DNA of 64,000 nt from Terriglobia bacterium (GTDB lineage Bacteria > Acidobacteriota > Terriglobia > Bryobacterales > Bryobacteraceae): contig JAIQFK010000031.1 of the NCBI GenBank assembly GCA_020073305.1, positions 1-64,000 of the forward strand, in the 5' to 3' direction. The translations under genes were made by a program, and so were the position numbers. The notes under the pieces were generated by a model. It was not told where the DNA came from, did not search any database, and saw nothing but the letters and a program-made list of their open reading frames with translations. Of this stretch, positions 7,893 through 16,604 are shown piece by piece; position 1 is the first letter of the stretch, and every line of letters begins with the position of its first letter.

Positions 7893-8423
7893 ATGCCAGT
7901 CGATTCCATCAAGGGGTCTCTGCGGGAAAAAGGGGTTCGCCTCACGCGGCAACGGGAGCTGCTCCTGGAGTTGATCGACAAGAGCGGCGAGCATCTGGAC
8001 GCCGAACGGCTTTTCCAACTGGCGCATGAGCGAGATCCCAGGCTCAATCGGGTCACGGTCTATCGCACGCTCAAGCTGCTGAAGCAGGGCGGCCTGGTGG
8101 ACGAACTGGACCTGATGCACTACGGAGGCGATCAGCACTACTACGAAACGCGCATGAAGCAGGAACATGCGCATGTCATTTGCCTCCGCTGCGGCAAGGT
8201 TGAAGAATTCTTCGGAGAGCCCCTGCAGAAACTACGCCGCCAGATCGAAAGCCATTTCGGATTTCAGATTTTATTGGCCCGGACCGAAGTAGGAGGCTAC
8301 TGCTCACACTGCCGCTCCTTGCGTGCCCGGGAGATGGAGCAAGCGGCGCGTGAAGCCGCCCGGCAGGCCATCGTCGAGCCCAACGGGGTGGGTCCCCGTT
8401 CTCGTTCCAAGCGCCCGGCATGA
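7893..8423 (+). CDS. Fur-family transcriptional regulator
   Basis: The 176-residue protein has the Fur winged helix (RLTRQRELLLELI, RLNRVTVYRTLKLL) and the metal-binding half. Structural zinc is probably held by Cys97/Cys100 and Cys137/Cys140, with the HAH motif at 92-94 as part of the regulatory site. The residue aligning with PerR Asp104 is Glu105, which argues for Fur-like rather than peroxide-sensing behaviour; that alignment is by eye. The last 35 residues form a basic tail. Translation is coupled to the next gene by an ATGA overlap, and GAGGGAAC precedes the ATG. It lies 1.5 kb downstream of the AhpD-like pair, a possible but unproven regulatory link. Confidence 0.88.
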   Translation: MPVDSIKGSLREKGVRLTRQRELLLELIDKSGEHLDAERLFQLAHERDPRLNRVTVYRTLKLLKQGGLVDELDLMHYGGDQHYYETRMKQEHAHVICLRCGKVEEFFGEPLQKLRRQIESHFGFQILLARTEVGGYCSHCRSLRAREMEQAAREAARQAIVEPNGVGPRSRSKRPA

Positions 8424-10108
8424 TGCCTCAACAGGCGATCTCTGAAATTTCCAATTCTCCCAGCCTGATTGTCGTCGACCCCAACGGACATCGCACGCGG
8501 GTAGAAATCAAGCCGCTGCCGTTCAAGATTGGCCGCCAGGCTGACAACGACCTCATCCTACGCGATACGCGCACTTCGCGCCGCCATGCGCAAATTCTGC
8601 TGGAGGATGGCCAGTATGTGATCGAGGACGCGGACAGCCGCCACGGTGTTTTTGTGAACGGCAAGCGCGCTCAGCGGCAGCCTTTGCGCAACTCCGACCA
8701 TATCGAGTTCGGCGTTCCGGACTCCTATCAGCTCATTTTCGCCGTGGACAATGTGGAGCTGACGGGTTTGCTGGAGCAGGCGCCCGTATCGGATACACAG
8801 GTAACCCGGACCGGGGCCGGCGGCAACCTGGCTAAGCTTCGCGCGGTCTTGGAAGTCGCGCGGACGCTGCAGGGCTCTTTCTCGACCGGCGATGTCTTGA
8901 ACTCCGTGGTGGACGCCGCATTGACCGTGACCGGGGCGGACCGTGGATTTCTGCTGTTGCGCAGCGCCGGCGAGCTCGAGATGAAAGTAGCGCGCGACCG
9001 CCACGGTAAACCGCTGGCCGAGTCTGACTTGCGCGTGCCGCGCCGGGTGATTCATCGCGCCTTGCAGCAACGGCGTGAACTGCTTTCGATGAACTTCGAT
9101 CCTCTGGCCACAGGTGAAGTGAGGCCGGAGCACAGCGTGGCCGATCTGGAGCTGCGCAGCGTGGTCTGCGTTCCGCTGGTGCGGATTCGCACCACGTCGG
9201 GCGAAGAAACCGGCATGCTTTCCACGCAGGACGACACCGTCGGCGTCCTCTACATGGATTCACGCGTGTCTGCGGCGGACCTTTCCGGCGGAAATCGCGA
9301 ACTATTGCAGACGCTGGCAATAGAAGCCTCAACCATACTTGAAAATGCGCGGCTCCTGGAAGAAGAGCGCGAGAAGCAGAAGATCGAAGAAGAGCTGAAT
9401 GTGGCCCGTGCCATCCAGCAGAGTCTGCTGCCGGGCCAACTGCCCTCCACCGGCTGGTTCCGGGCGTGCGGATCGAGTGTGGCGTCGCACCAGGTGGGAG
9501 GCGACTATTTTGATGTCGTCGAAGTGGACGAATCCTGCTGGGAGACTGTGGTGGCGGATGTTTCGGGCAAAGGCGTCAGCTCGGCGCTGCTCGCCTCGTT
9601 GTTGCAGGGCGCTTTTCTCACCACGTCGGCGAGTTCCGAGGTCATGGCCAGGCGAGTAAAGAGGATCAATCGTTTCCTGAACGATCGCACCCAAGGCAGC
9701 AAGTACGCCACCGTTTTTTATTGCCTGATCGAGCAAGGCGGCCGCCTGCATTACATCAATGCGGGCCAATGCGCTCCAATCCTCATCTCACAGAACGGGC
9801 GCTACGAGTATCTCGAGACCACGGCCATGCCCGTCGGCCTGCTGCCCGAAGCCGAATTCAACGTCGAGGAGAGACAGCTATCTCCCGGCGACCGGATTGT
9901 CATTTACACCGATGGCGTCACCGAAGCGCAGAACCAGCGCGGCGAGTTTTTCGGCAGGAAACAACTTCGCGAGATTGTGGTTGCGCATGCCGGCGACGCT
10001 TGCGCGGCCCTGCACGACGCCGTTCTGCGAACCTTGAAGAATTTCACGGGCGGCGCGCCGCAAGCCGACGACATCACGCTAGCCGTGGTGGAATACGATC
10101 CGGATTGA
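8420..10108 (+). CDS. FHA-GAF-PP2C (SpoIIE-type) serine phosphatase
   Basis: The 562-residue protein has three domains. An FHA domain (about 30-110) contains KIGRQADNDLIL, SRRHAQI and DADSRHGVFVNG, which binds phosphothreonine. A GAF domain (about 140-310) follows. A short coiled coil, EEEREKQKIEEELNVARAIQ, leads into a PPM/SpoIIE phosphatase (about 350-560) with VGGDYFDV, VADVSGKGVSSALLAS and IYTDGVTEAQN. Acidic residues in these motifs bind the two metals. Such RsbU-like proteins usually control anti-sigma or anti-anti-sigma partners; none is adjacent. It is co-translated with the Fur-family gene. Confidence 0.9.
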   Translation: MMPQQAISEISNSPSLIVVDPNGHRTRVEIKPLPFKIGRQADNDLILRDTRTSRRHAQILLEDGQYVIEDADSRHGVFVNGKRAQRQPLRNSDHIEFGVPDSYQLIFAVDNVELTGLLEQAPVSDTQVTRTGAGGNLAKLRAVLEVARTLQGSFSTGDVLNSVVDAALTVTGADRGFLLLRSAGELEMKVARDRHGKPLAESDLRVPRRVIHRALQQRRELLSMNFDPLATGEVRPEHSVADLELRSVVCVPLVRIRTTSGEETGMLSTQDDTVGVLYMDSRVSAADLSGGNRELLQTLAIEASTILENARLLEEEREKQKIEEELNVARAIQQSLLPGQLPSTGWFRACGSSVASHQVGGDYFDVVEVDESCWETVVADVSGKGVSSALLASLLQGAFLTTSASSEVMARRVKRINRFLNDRTQGSKYATVFYCLIEQGGRLHYINAGQCAPILISQNGRYEYLETTAMPVGLLPEAEFNVEERQLSPGDRIVIYTDGVTEAQNQRGEFFGRKQLREIVVAHAGDACAALHDAVLRTLKNFTGGAPQADDITLAVVEYDPD

Positions 10109-10128
10109 GTAGCCCTTGCGCCGCCGCA

Positions 10129-10917
10129 TCAGAGAACGCGCGGTTCCATGGCGAGCAGTTCCTGGAATTCGGGCAGCTTACGCAAGGAGACGAACTCCGG
10201 ATCTTCCATCAGCTTCTTGCGCTCGCTGAAGCCCTCCTCGAGCGCTTTCCGGATGTAAAGCAGTGCGCGATCGTTCATGCCAGCCTGGGCATACGTCTTT
10301 GCCAGATAGTAGTGAAACTTGGCGCGTTCCTCCACGCTGCGTTCCTGCAACAGAACGCCCCAGGAGCTGTGGTGCTCAAATACCTCCGGATCGAGCGATA
10401 GTGCCTTCTGGTATGCTTCCGACGCCTTCTTGTACTCCTTGCGCGCGAAATACCCGGTGCCCAGGTTGCTATACACGGATGCGGATTCGGGTGAGAGCTT
10501 CAGGGCCCGTTTGTATAGCCGGATGGCACGCCCGTAGCTCTTCTTCGAATAGTAGACCGTGCCCAGATTATTGACGGCTTCGGCGTACTTCGGGTCGAGC
10601 TTGACGGACCGCTCGTAATATCGTTTCGCGATATCGATCTGCATCATCTGGTGGTAGGCGATGCCGATCTTGTTCTGGATGAGCGCCGTGTCGGCCGCGC
10701 CTTCCTTGTACGTTTCGGCCGCTTCGTGGTACATTTTGCGGGCCATCAGAATGTCACCGCGTCGCTCCGGGCTCAGTGGTTCCCGGGGCGTCGGAACCGC
10801 CGGTACAGGTTCAACCTGACTGGGCGGCTGGGCCGTCTCGAGTATGGGATTCTGCGCGGAAACCGTTGCGGAGGACCAGAGGGCGAGGGTGCAGCAAAAC
10901 CATTTGGCGGAAACCAT
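10129..10917 (-). CDS. Secreted TPR protein
   Basis: The 262-residue product begins with a signal peptide (CCTLALWSSATVSAQ) and a Pro-rich linker. Four to five tetratricopeptide units follow, from about residue 50 (GDILMARKMYHEAAETYKEG, YAEAVNNLGTVYYSKKSYGRAIRLYKRAL, ASVYSNLGTGYFARKEYKKASEAYQKALSLDP). It is probably a periplasmic scaffold. It lies 14 bases downstream of the penicillin-binding protein gene on the same strand, which suggests a link to cell-wall assembly, as for LpoA-like or other TPR activators; this is inference from position only. It converges with the phosphatase gene. Confidence 0.8.
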   Translation of the reverse strand: MVSAKWFCCTLALWSSATVSAQNPILETAQPPSQVEPVPAVPTPREPLSPERRGDILMARKMYHEAAETYKEGAADTALIQNKIGIAYHQMMQIDIAKRYYERSVKLDPKYAEAVNNLGTVYYSKKSYGRAIRLYKRALKLSPESASVYSNLGTGYFARKEYKKASEAYQKALSLDPEVFEHHSSWGVLLQERSVEERAKFHYYLAKTYAQAGMNDRALLYIRKALEEGFSERKKLMEDPEFVSLRKLPEFQELLAMEPRVL

Positions 10918-10931
10918 ACCGCCTCCTGGCT

Positions 10932-13481
10932 TTATTTAAACACATCCATCAGACGGCGTAAAAACCCCTTCCGCTTTTGCGGCTTTTGATTTTGCTGGTC
11001 CTGTGCACCGTTCGGCGGAGTGTTGGATGCGACGGTGGCGCCAGCGGGCGGAATGTGGCGGACGCGCGGGTCCGCGGGCGTTCCCTGCGCTCCGTTTTGC
11101 GTCCCGATTGCCGGAGGCGCCGGAACCTCCCACCCAGCTACGTGCGTGGCTCCAGGGTTCGATCCGCCGTGCAACGGGCAGGAGCCAACGGGTTGTGTGC
11201 CGGCGATAAACACTTCGGTCTTGGTCAGCGGGCAGGCGGGTGTGGCAGGCATTCCGGACTGCGGGTCGATCTCGACCGCAACAATGCCGTCGGGTGCTTC
11301 GAAAGGCTTGGCATCGCGGTACGCACGATAATCCAGCGCCCGCTTCATAAACTCGCCCCAGATGGGAGCCGCCGAATGCGCACCCTCCAGGTTTAACTCG
11401 CGATTATCGTCGAAGCCGACCCACACGATGCATAGCAGCTCGGACGTGAAGCCGGCGAACCAGCCGTCGCGCGACGTCCCTGTTTTCCCCGCGGCCGGGA
11501 CCGTGAAACCCCGCGCACGCACGGCCGCGGCGGTTCCCGAGCGCAGCACCTCTTCCAGCATGTTGACCATCAGGTAGGCCACGCGGGGATCCAGCACCTG
11601 GCGCGTCTCGGGCTTGTTCTGGTAGACGAATGCCCCGTTCTGCGCGCGCACCGTCGTGATCCAGTGCGGCTTCACGTAAACACCCTGATTGGCAAAAACC
11701 GTGTAAGCGCCGGCGATCTCGAGCGGCGTGGTGTCGTAAGCGCCGATGGCCACAGCCGGAGTGGCCTGGATGTCTTCGTTCAACCCCGCCTTCTTCGCGA
11801 ACTCGACCACCTTGTCGTAACCCACCATCTCGGCGACCTTGATGGTCGCGATATTCATCGACTTGGCCAGCGCCTGCCGCAGCGTGACCTGCCCGTGATA
11901 CTCCTGTTTGAAGTTTCCGGGCTCATACGGTTTGTTGTCGAACCAGAACGTGGTGGGTTCATCGACCACCATGGTCGCCGGCGTAAGAATGCGCGGGCCT
12001 CCTTCGATCGCCGTATCCATTGCGGCCGCGTAAACAAAGGGCTTGAAAGAAGAGCCCGGCTGCCGCATCGCCAGCACGCGGTTTAACTGGCTGACGCCGT
12101 AATTTCGCCCTCCGGTGAGCGCCTTGATCGCGCCCGTGTGAGGGTCCAGAGCGATGAGCGCCACCTGCGCGTCCGGGAACGGCACATTGCGGTGCCGCTT
12201 CTGTTTTTTCAACTGCTCGTCTACGTTCAGCATGCCGAGGCGCACGGCTTCGGTAGCGGCTCGCTGCAGGTCGAGATCCAGCGTGGTGTAGACGCGATAC
12301 GAGCTCGATTGGAAATCCTTGTCCGGAAAATGCTGCAGCTCGTCGTTGACCAGGTCGACGAAATACGGGGCCTCGGCGGATTCCGATCCGGAGGAGACAA
12401 CCTGAACGGGCGCGTCGCACGCCAGTGCGTATTCCCGCTCACTGATATAGCCGTTCTGCCGCATCAGGGACAGCACGAGGTTGCGCCGGTCGCGGATCCG
12501 GTCGGGATGGCGGAACGGATTGTAGTAACTGGGCCGCTGGATGAGTCCCGCAAGCATCGCGGCTTCGGGGAGATTGATCTGCCGGATGTCCTTCCCGAAG
12601 TAGGCCTGGGAAGCCTCTCCGAATCCTCGAATGCCGAAACTTCCTCGCCGCCCAAGGTCGATCTGGTTGCAGTAGAACTCGAAGATCTCGTCTTTGGTGA
12701 GCTTCTGTTCGAGTTCGAGTGTGATCATCACCTCGGCGGCCTTCCGCTTCCAGCTCTTCTCACTCTCCAGCCAGAAGCTGCGCGCCAGTTGCATGCTTAA
12801 GGTAGAGGCTCCCTCCGCCTTGCGTCCCTGTCTCAAGTCGTCATATACCGCTTTGATGATGCGCAAGGGATCGAATCCGCCGTGCTGGAAGAATCGCTTG
12901 TCTTCCGCGGAGACAATGGCGTCGACCAGCACTTTGGGAATGTCGACGTAGTGGACCAGACGGCGCTTCTCGCGGTTGCGGTCGTACAGGTTGGTGATCA
13001 GTTCCGGTTCCAACGAAAACTGGCTGCGGTCGGTGTTGTCCTGGAGGGAGATGATCTGCGAAATCCGGCCGCCGGAAAACTTGATTACCCCGGCTTCGTC
13101 CTTGAAATAGGAGTCGGGACCGGGGAAAATCTCGATGGCGTCGGGCCGTAGATTGTACCAGCCCATTGGACTTCCGCGCGATTCGCTATATCCGCTGCGG
13201 CGCAGTTCCAGCACAATCTCGGCCGGCGAGATTGTGTCGCCCAGGCCCACGACTCTCGGCGCCGCAAAAATCTTGGACGTATTGACGAACGGACCCGCAC
13301 GCAGCTTCTCGTCGATCAGGCGGGAGTACTTGACATAAAAGTAGGTGAAGCCGAGCACCCAGACGGCAATCAACAGAACGGAGCCGACGAGCAGGATCTT
13401 CCCGAAACGGCCCAGAATGAAGCGGGTAAACCGCGCATTCTTGGGGACCCGAACCTTCACTTCCTTCTTCTGGCGGGCCAT
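10932..13481 (-). CDS. Class A penicillin-binding protein (bifunctional PBP1)
   Basis: The 849-residue protein polymerises and cross-links peptidoglycan. A basic cytoplasmic tail precedes one membrane span (about 28-50). A UB2H-like/linker region is followed by the GT51 glycosyltransferase with catalytic Glu193 in SAEDKRFFQHGG, then the transpeptidase with Ser477-x-x-Lys480 (SSFK), Ser541-Met-Asn and Lys666-Thr-Gly. All catalytic residues are present. The C-terminal 60 residues are Pro/Gly/Asn-rich and low in complexity. The layout resembles PBP1B more than PBP1A. It is followed by a TPR gene and preceded, after 30 bases, by a small membrane-protein gene in the same direction. Confidence 0.93.
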   Translation of the reverse strand: MARQKKEVKVRVPKNARFTRFILGRFGKILLVGSVLLIAVWVLGFTYFYVKYSRLIDEKLRAGPFVNTSKIFAAPRVVGLGDTISPAEIVLELRRSGYSESRGSPMGWYNLRPDAIEIFPGPDSYFKDEAGVIKFSGGRISQIISLQDNTDRSQFSLEPELITNLYDRNREKRRLVHYVDIPKVLVDAIVSAEDKRFFQHGGFDPLRIIKAVYDDLRQGRKAEGASTLSMQLARSFWLESEKSWKRKAAEVMITLELEQKLTKDEIFEFYCNQIDLGRRGSFGIRGFGEASQAYFGKDIRQINLPEAAMLAGLIQRPSYYNPFRHPDRIRDRRNLVLSLMRQNGYISEREYALACDAPVQVVSSGSESAEAPYFVDLVNDELQHFPDKDFQSSSYRVYTTLDLDLQRAATEAVRLGMLNVDEQLKKQKRHRNVPFPDAQVALIALDPHTGAIKALTGGRNYGVSQLNRVLAMRQPGSSFKPFVYAAAMDTAIEGGPRILTPATMVVDEPTTFWFDNKPYEPGNFKQEYHGQVTLRQALAKSMNIATIKVAEMVGYDKVVEFAKKAGLNEDIQATPAVAIGAYDTTPLEIAGAYTVFANQGVYVKPHWITTVRAQNGAFVYQNKPETRQVLDPRVAYLMVNMLEEVLRSGTAAAVRARGFTVPAAGKTGTSRDGWFAGFTSELLCIVWVGFDDNRELNLEGAHSAAPIWGEFMKRALDYRAYRDAKPFEAPDGIVAVEIDPQSGMPATPACPLTKTEVFIAGTQPVGSCPLHGGSNPGATHVAGWEVPAPPAIGTQNGAQGTPADPRVRHIPPAGATVASNTPPNGAQDQQNQKPQKRKGFLRRLMDVFK

Positions 13482-13511
13482 TAAATCCTATTGTAGCAAC
13501 GCTGCGTATTT

Positions 13512-13871
13512 CTACCGCCGTGCTTCTCCCACAGTAGACGAGAAATGCAGATCCACGGTGTACAGCGGCATGCTCACCCGGATCACATACCGGACATCGC
13601 TTTGGGCGCCGGTTGGGGAATGGTGGATTTGGATATGGTCGGGGGCGATGTCGAGGCCCAGCAGACGGCCCTGGTTCAGGATCTCCCGTTGTAAGATTTC
13701 GTCCGAAACCGGCGCGGTTTCCCGCAGGATGTTCCTAAGCTGGAGATTCCGGAAATACACGGGTGCAAGCAAGACGGCCATCGCCGCGAGAGCCACCAGG
13801 ACAGCCAGTCCCGCTCCGATGCGCCACGCGGGGACGCGATGGGGTGGAGCGGGTTCTTCGGAGTCGCTCAC
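13512..13871 (-). CDS. Small single-span membrane protein, unknown function
   Basis: The 119-residue protein has a Pro-rich cytoplasmic start, one membrane helix at about 17-40 (IGAGLAVLVALAAMAVLLAP) and an extracytoplasmic part of mixed strands and helices. The outer part (VSDEILQREILNQGRLLGL, YVIRVSMPLYTVDLHFS) resembles a small DUF4845-type domain, but the match is weak. Its start overlaps the stop of the upstream gene by four bases, and the penicillin-binding protein gene lies 30 bases downstream, so all three may be co-transcribed. The function is unrecognised. Confidence 0.7.
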   Translation of the reverse strand: MSDSEEPAPPHRVPAWRIGAGLAVLVALAAMAVLLAPVYFRNLQLRNILRETAPVSDEILQREILNQGRLLGLDIAPDHIQIHHSPTGAQSDVRYVIRVSMPLYTVDLHFSSTVGEARR

Positions 13872-14365
13872 CGGCGCGGCTCAGCGTCTTTCGAAGCCGC
13901 GCAGAGTTCGTCCCACATATCACCGCTCTCGGTCCATTCGTTGTCCGCGCCCGAGAGGTGCAGCTCCTCTTCCTTGAGCGTTCCGTGGCCGTAGGGACAG
14001 ATGTACTCGATTCGAGGCCGGCCCACCAGGAGCATGCGGCTCCAGGAACCCGTCTCAATCGGCATGCGAAGACGCCGCAGGCACACACGGCAACGGTACC
14101 GCTGGTCCAAGACACACAGATACAACAGCCCGGCCGAGATCAGGAACCAGACACCCACAACGGAGGTGTAGACCAAGTCCAAGCCAAAACGCGGGGCACG
14201 TACGTTACCAAAGAACCAGAGCGGCGAGGACCAATAGGAATCGATGAGGCGCAGCAGGCCGTCCGAGACAGCACCGGAGAGCGCGAGCTTTCCGACGAAC
14301 AGACTCCAATAACGCACGTTCATTAGACGTTTATCCCCACCGGAAAGTTTCTTTTCGCCACCCAT
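13868..14365 (-). CDS. Membrane protein with zinc-ribbon-like cysteines, unknown function
   Basis: Starting at ATG 14365 gives 165 residues; ATG 14323 (MNVRYWSLF) is also plausible and leaves the core intact. Two hydrophobic stretches are seen, WSLFVGKLALSGAVSDGLLR and VYTSVVGVWFLISAGLLYLC. A region with CRVCLRRLRMPIE and ICPYGHG follows, whose four cysteine/histidine positions could form a zinc ribbon. The acidic C-terminus ends in DMWDELCAASKDAEPRR. It probably sits in the inner membrane with a cytoplasmic ribbon. It overlaps the next small membrane-protein gene by four bases. No family name can be given. Confidence 0.65.
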   Translation of the reverse strand: MGGEKKLSGGDKRLMNVRYWSLFVGKLALSGAVSDGLLRLIDSYWSSPLWFFGNVRAPRFGLDLVYTSVVGVWFLISAGLLYLCVLDQRYRCRVCLRRLRMPIETGSWSRMLLVGRPRIEYICPYGHGTLKEEELHLSGADNEWTESGDMWDELCAASKDAEPRR

Positions 14366-14387
14366 TACGCCTGAGAGACCCCGCGGA

Positions 14388-15296
14388 CTATCCGCGCAGG
14401 AGGTTTCGCGCGAGGAACACGACATTCGCCGGGCGCTCCGCCAACCTCCTCATAAAATAGGGATACCACGCTTTGCCAAACGGCACATAGAGCCGCAACC
14501 GGTATCCTTCAGCAACCAGCCGCCGCTGCAAATCCCGCCGGATCCCGTAAAGCATTTGAAATTCAAAGCTGTCCCGCGCCAGGTTGCGCGCCGCCACGAA
14601 GTTCTTGGCATCCAGAATTATTTTTTCGTCGTGCGTGGCAATCGCAGGATAGGTGCCGGCGGCCAGCAGGATTCTCATCAAATGTACGAAATTGCGATCG
14701 ACTTCAGATTTGGAGTGAAATGCAACGTCGGCGGGCTCCAGGTACGCTCCCTTGCAGAGCCGCACGCCGATCCCCTGCCGGCAGAGCGCCTCGATGTCTT
14801 TTTCGCTGCGGCGCAGATAGGCCTGGATCACCGTGCCCACCGTCCCGTATTGCGCGTGCAGATCGCTGACCATCCGGAGAGTGCGCTCGGTGTATTCACT
14901 CGACTCCATATCGATGCGTACGAAGCTGTTCCGTTCCTTTGCTCCGCGCACCAACTGCTCCACGTTCGCCCGGCACGCCTGTTCCGAGATATCCATGCCG
15001 AACTGCGTGAGCTTGATCGAGACATTGGCGTTGAGGTGGTGATCCGAAATTTCCTGAAGGACGCGGAGATACTCGTCGCGGGAGGCTTCCGCCTCGGCCA
15101 GCGAGGTAACGCTTTCACCAAGACGGTCGAAAGTGACGGCGATGCCTTCGCGATTCATGCGCCGCCCCGCCTCCAGGCCGTCGGCGAAGGTGTCGCCCGC
15201 TACAAAACGCGCGGCGAGGCGCCGGGCCAGCGGCGACGTTTCCATCCACCTGCGGAGCAGCTTGCGCCGGGAGAGGAAGAGAAGGAGCGCACGCAC
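14388..15296 (-). CDS. Proline dehydrogenase
   Basis: The 302-residue protein is a stand-alone PRODH TIM barrel that oxidises proline to pyrroline-5-carboxylate with FAD. Family motifs are present in order: the GRRMNREGIAVTFDRLGE start, SIKLTQFG, VRIDMESSEYTE, VIQAYLRRSEKDIE, VRLCKGAYLEP, IATHDEKII, FEFQMLYGIRRDLQ and the closing YVPFGKAWYPYFMRRLAERPAN. It is of normal length for the mono-functional type. The partner P5C dehydrogenase is not nearby. The rmuC gene lies 11 bases upstream on the same strand. Confidence 0.93.
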   Translation of the reverse strand: MRALLLFLSRRKLLRRWMETSPLARRLAARFVAGDTFADGLEAGRRMNREGIAVTFDRLGESVTSLAEAEASRDEYLRVLQEISDHHLNANVSIKLTQFGMDISEQACRANVEQLVRGAKERNSFVRIDMESSEYTERTLRMVSDLHAQYGTVGTVIQAYLRRSEKDIEALCRQGIGVRLCKGAYLEPADVAFHSKSEVDRNFVHLMRILLAAGTYPAIATHDEKIILDAKNFVAARNLARDSFEFQMLYGIRRDLQRRLVAEGYRLRLYVPFGKAWYPYFMRRLAERPANVVFLARNLLRG

Positions 15297-15306
15297 TGAT
15301 TACAGA

Positions 15307-16539
15307 TTACGACGCTTCAAACAAGCCCGGCATACGTGGCTCCACATCAATGCGTTCAGGCGCCTGCGGCTCTTCGGCGGAAGTGGCTCCTAACTCGCGA
15401 ATGCGTCTCAGCGACGGATACAGGCGCTTTTCGAGCGAGCTCACGCAACTGTTATAGGACTCAACCGATTTGCCCAGGGAGTGGCCGACCTCGCTGAAGT
15501 GCGTTTGCATAATCACGATGCGCTCGAAAAGCTCCGCGGCCAGGTGCCGGATCTCTTCGGCGTTCTCAGCCAGCCGCTCCTGCCGCCAACCATAGGCCAC
15601 GCCTTTGAGAATCGCAATCAGCGTGGAGGGAGTCGCCACCAGGATCTTCAGGCGAGCCGCGTCTTCCACCAGCGTCGGCTTATGCTCGAGCGCGGCGCTA
15701 AAGAAGTGGTCGCCCGGAAGGAAGAGGACTACGAATTCCGGCGCGGGCTGGAACTGCGCCCAGTATGCCTTGTTGCTGAGCTGATCGACATGCTTGGCGA
15801 CCTGCTGGCTATGGCGCATCAGCGAGTTGCGGCGCTCGGCTTCGGAAGTGGCTGCGACGGCGTCGAGATAAGCCGTCAGGGGGACCTTGGCGTCAACCAC
15901 GAGGGTCCGGCCGCCGGGCAGGCGAACAGTGACGTCCGGGCGGATGCGGCCGCCTTCGGTCTCCTGCGTTTCCTGCTCGAAGAAGTCGCACCTTTCCACC
16001 ATTCCCGCCAACTCGGCGACTCGCCGCAGCGTAAGCTCGCCCCAGCGCCCGCGCACCTGTGGCGCTCGCAACGCGGTCACCAGTGAAGCGGTTTCCTTTT
16101 GCAGATCGAGTTCCCGCAACGCGAGCGTTTGAAGCTGTTGTTCGATGCCGCCAAACGCGCGCTGGCGAGTAGATTCCAGCTCGTGAATCTGCGTCTCGAG
16201 CTTGGTGAGTGATTCGGCCAGCGGCTTGACCACGGTTTCGACGGCGGTCTGGCGCTGTGTCAGGTCGCCAGTCATCTCGACGCGAACGGTTTCGAGTGTA
16301 GAGCGCGCGGAATCGAGAAAGGCCTGCTGATTGGAGCGCAGCGCTTCGGCGGCCAATGCCTGAAAGGTTTCGGCGATCTTGCCGGGGGCGCCCTGAGCCG
16401 ACGAAGCGTTCAGCTCGGCCAGTTTGCGGGCCGCTTCGAGTTCGTTGAGCCTTCCGCGCATGAAGAGCCACAAAAAGATCAAGCCCAGCACGAAACCCGT
16501 TACAAATAGGCTGACAGAGAAGAAGTCAGAGAGAGGCAT
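15307..16539 (-). CDS. rmuC: RmuC-family DNA recombination protein
   Basis: The 410-residue protein starts with a membrane helix (about 8-26). A long coiled coil follows (about 30-165, containing LAESLTKLETQIHELESTRQRAFGG), then the RmuC nuclease-like domain with APQVRGRWGELTLRRVAELAGM, RPDVTVRLPGGRTLVVDAKVPL and LFLPGDHFF. RmuC limits inversions at short repeats, and the fold relates it to restriction-type nucleases. All usual motifs are present. It is followed closely by the proline dehydrogenase gene. Confidence 0.93.
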   Translation of the reverse strand: MPLSDFFSVSLFVTGFVLGLIFLWLFMRGRLNELEAARKLAELNASSAQGAPGKIAETFQALAAEALRSNQQAFLDSARSTLETVRVEMTGDLTQRQTAVETVVKPLAESLTKLETQIHELESTRQRAFGGIEQQLQTLALRELDLQKETASLVTALRAPQVRGRWGELTLRRVAELAGMVERCDFFEQETQETEGGRIRPDVTVRLPGGRTLVVDAKVPLTAYLDAVAATSEAERRNSLMRHSQQVAKHVDQLSNKAYWAQFQPAPEFVVLFLPGDHFFSAALEHKPTLVEDAARLKILVATPSTLIAILKGVAYGWRQERLAENAEEIRHLAAELFERIVIMQTHFSEVGHSLGKSVESYNSCVSSLEKRLYPSLRRIRELGATSAEEPQAPERIDVEPRMPGLFEAS

Positions 16540-16604
16540 GCTGCCCTCACGTTAGCACGAGTCGCCGTTTTTCTCGACGCTAACTTCGGTAAAGGAAATC
16601 GCGC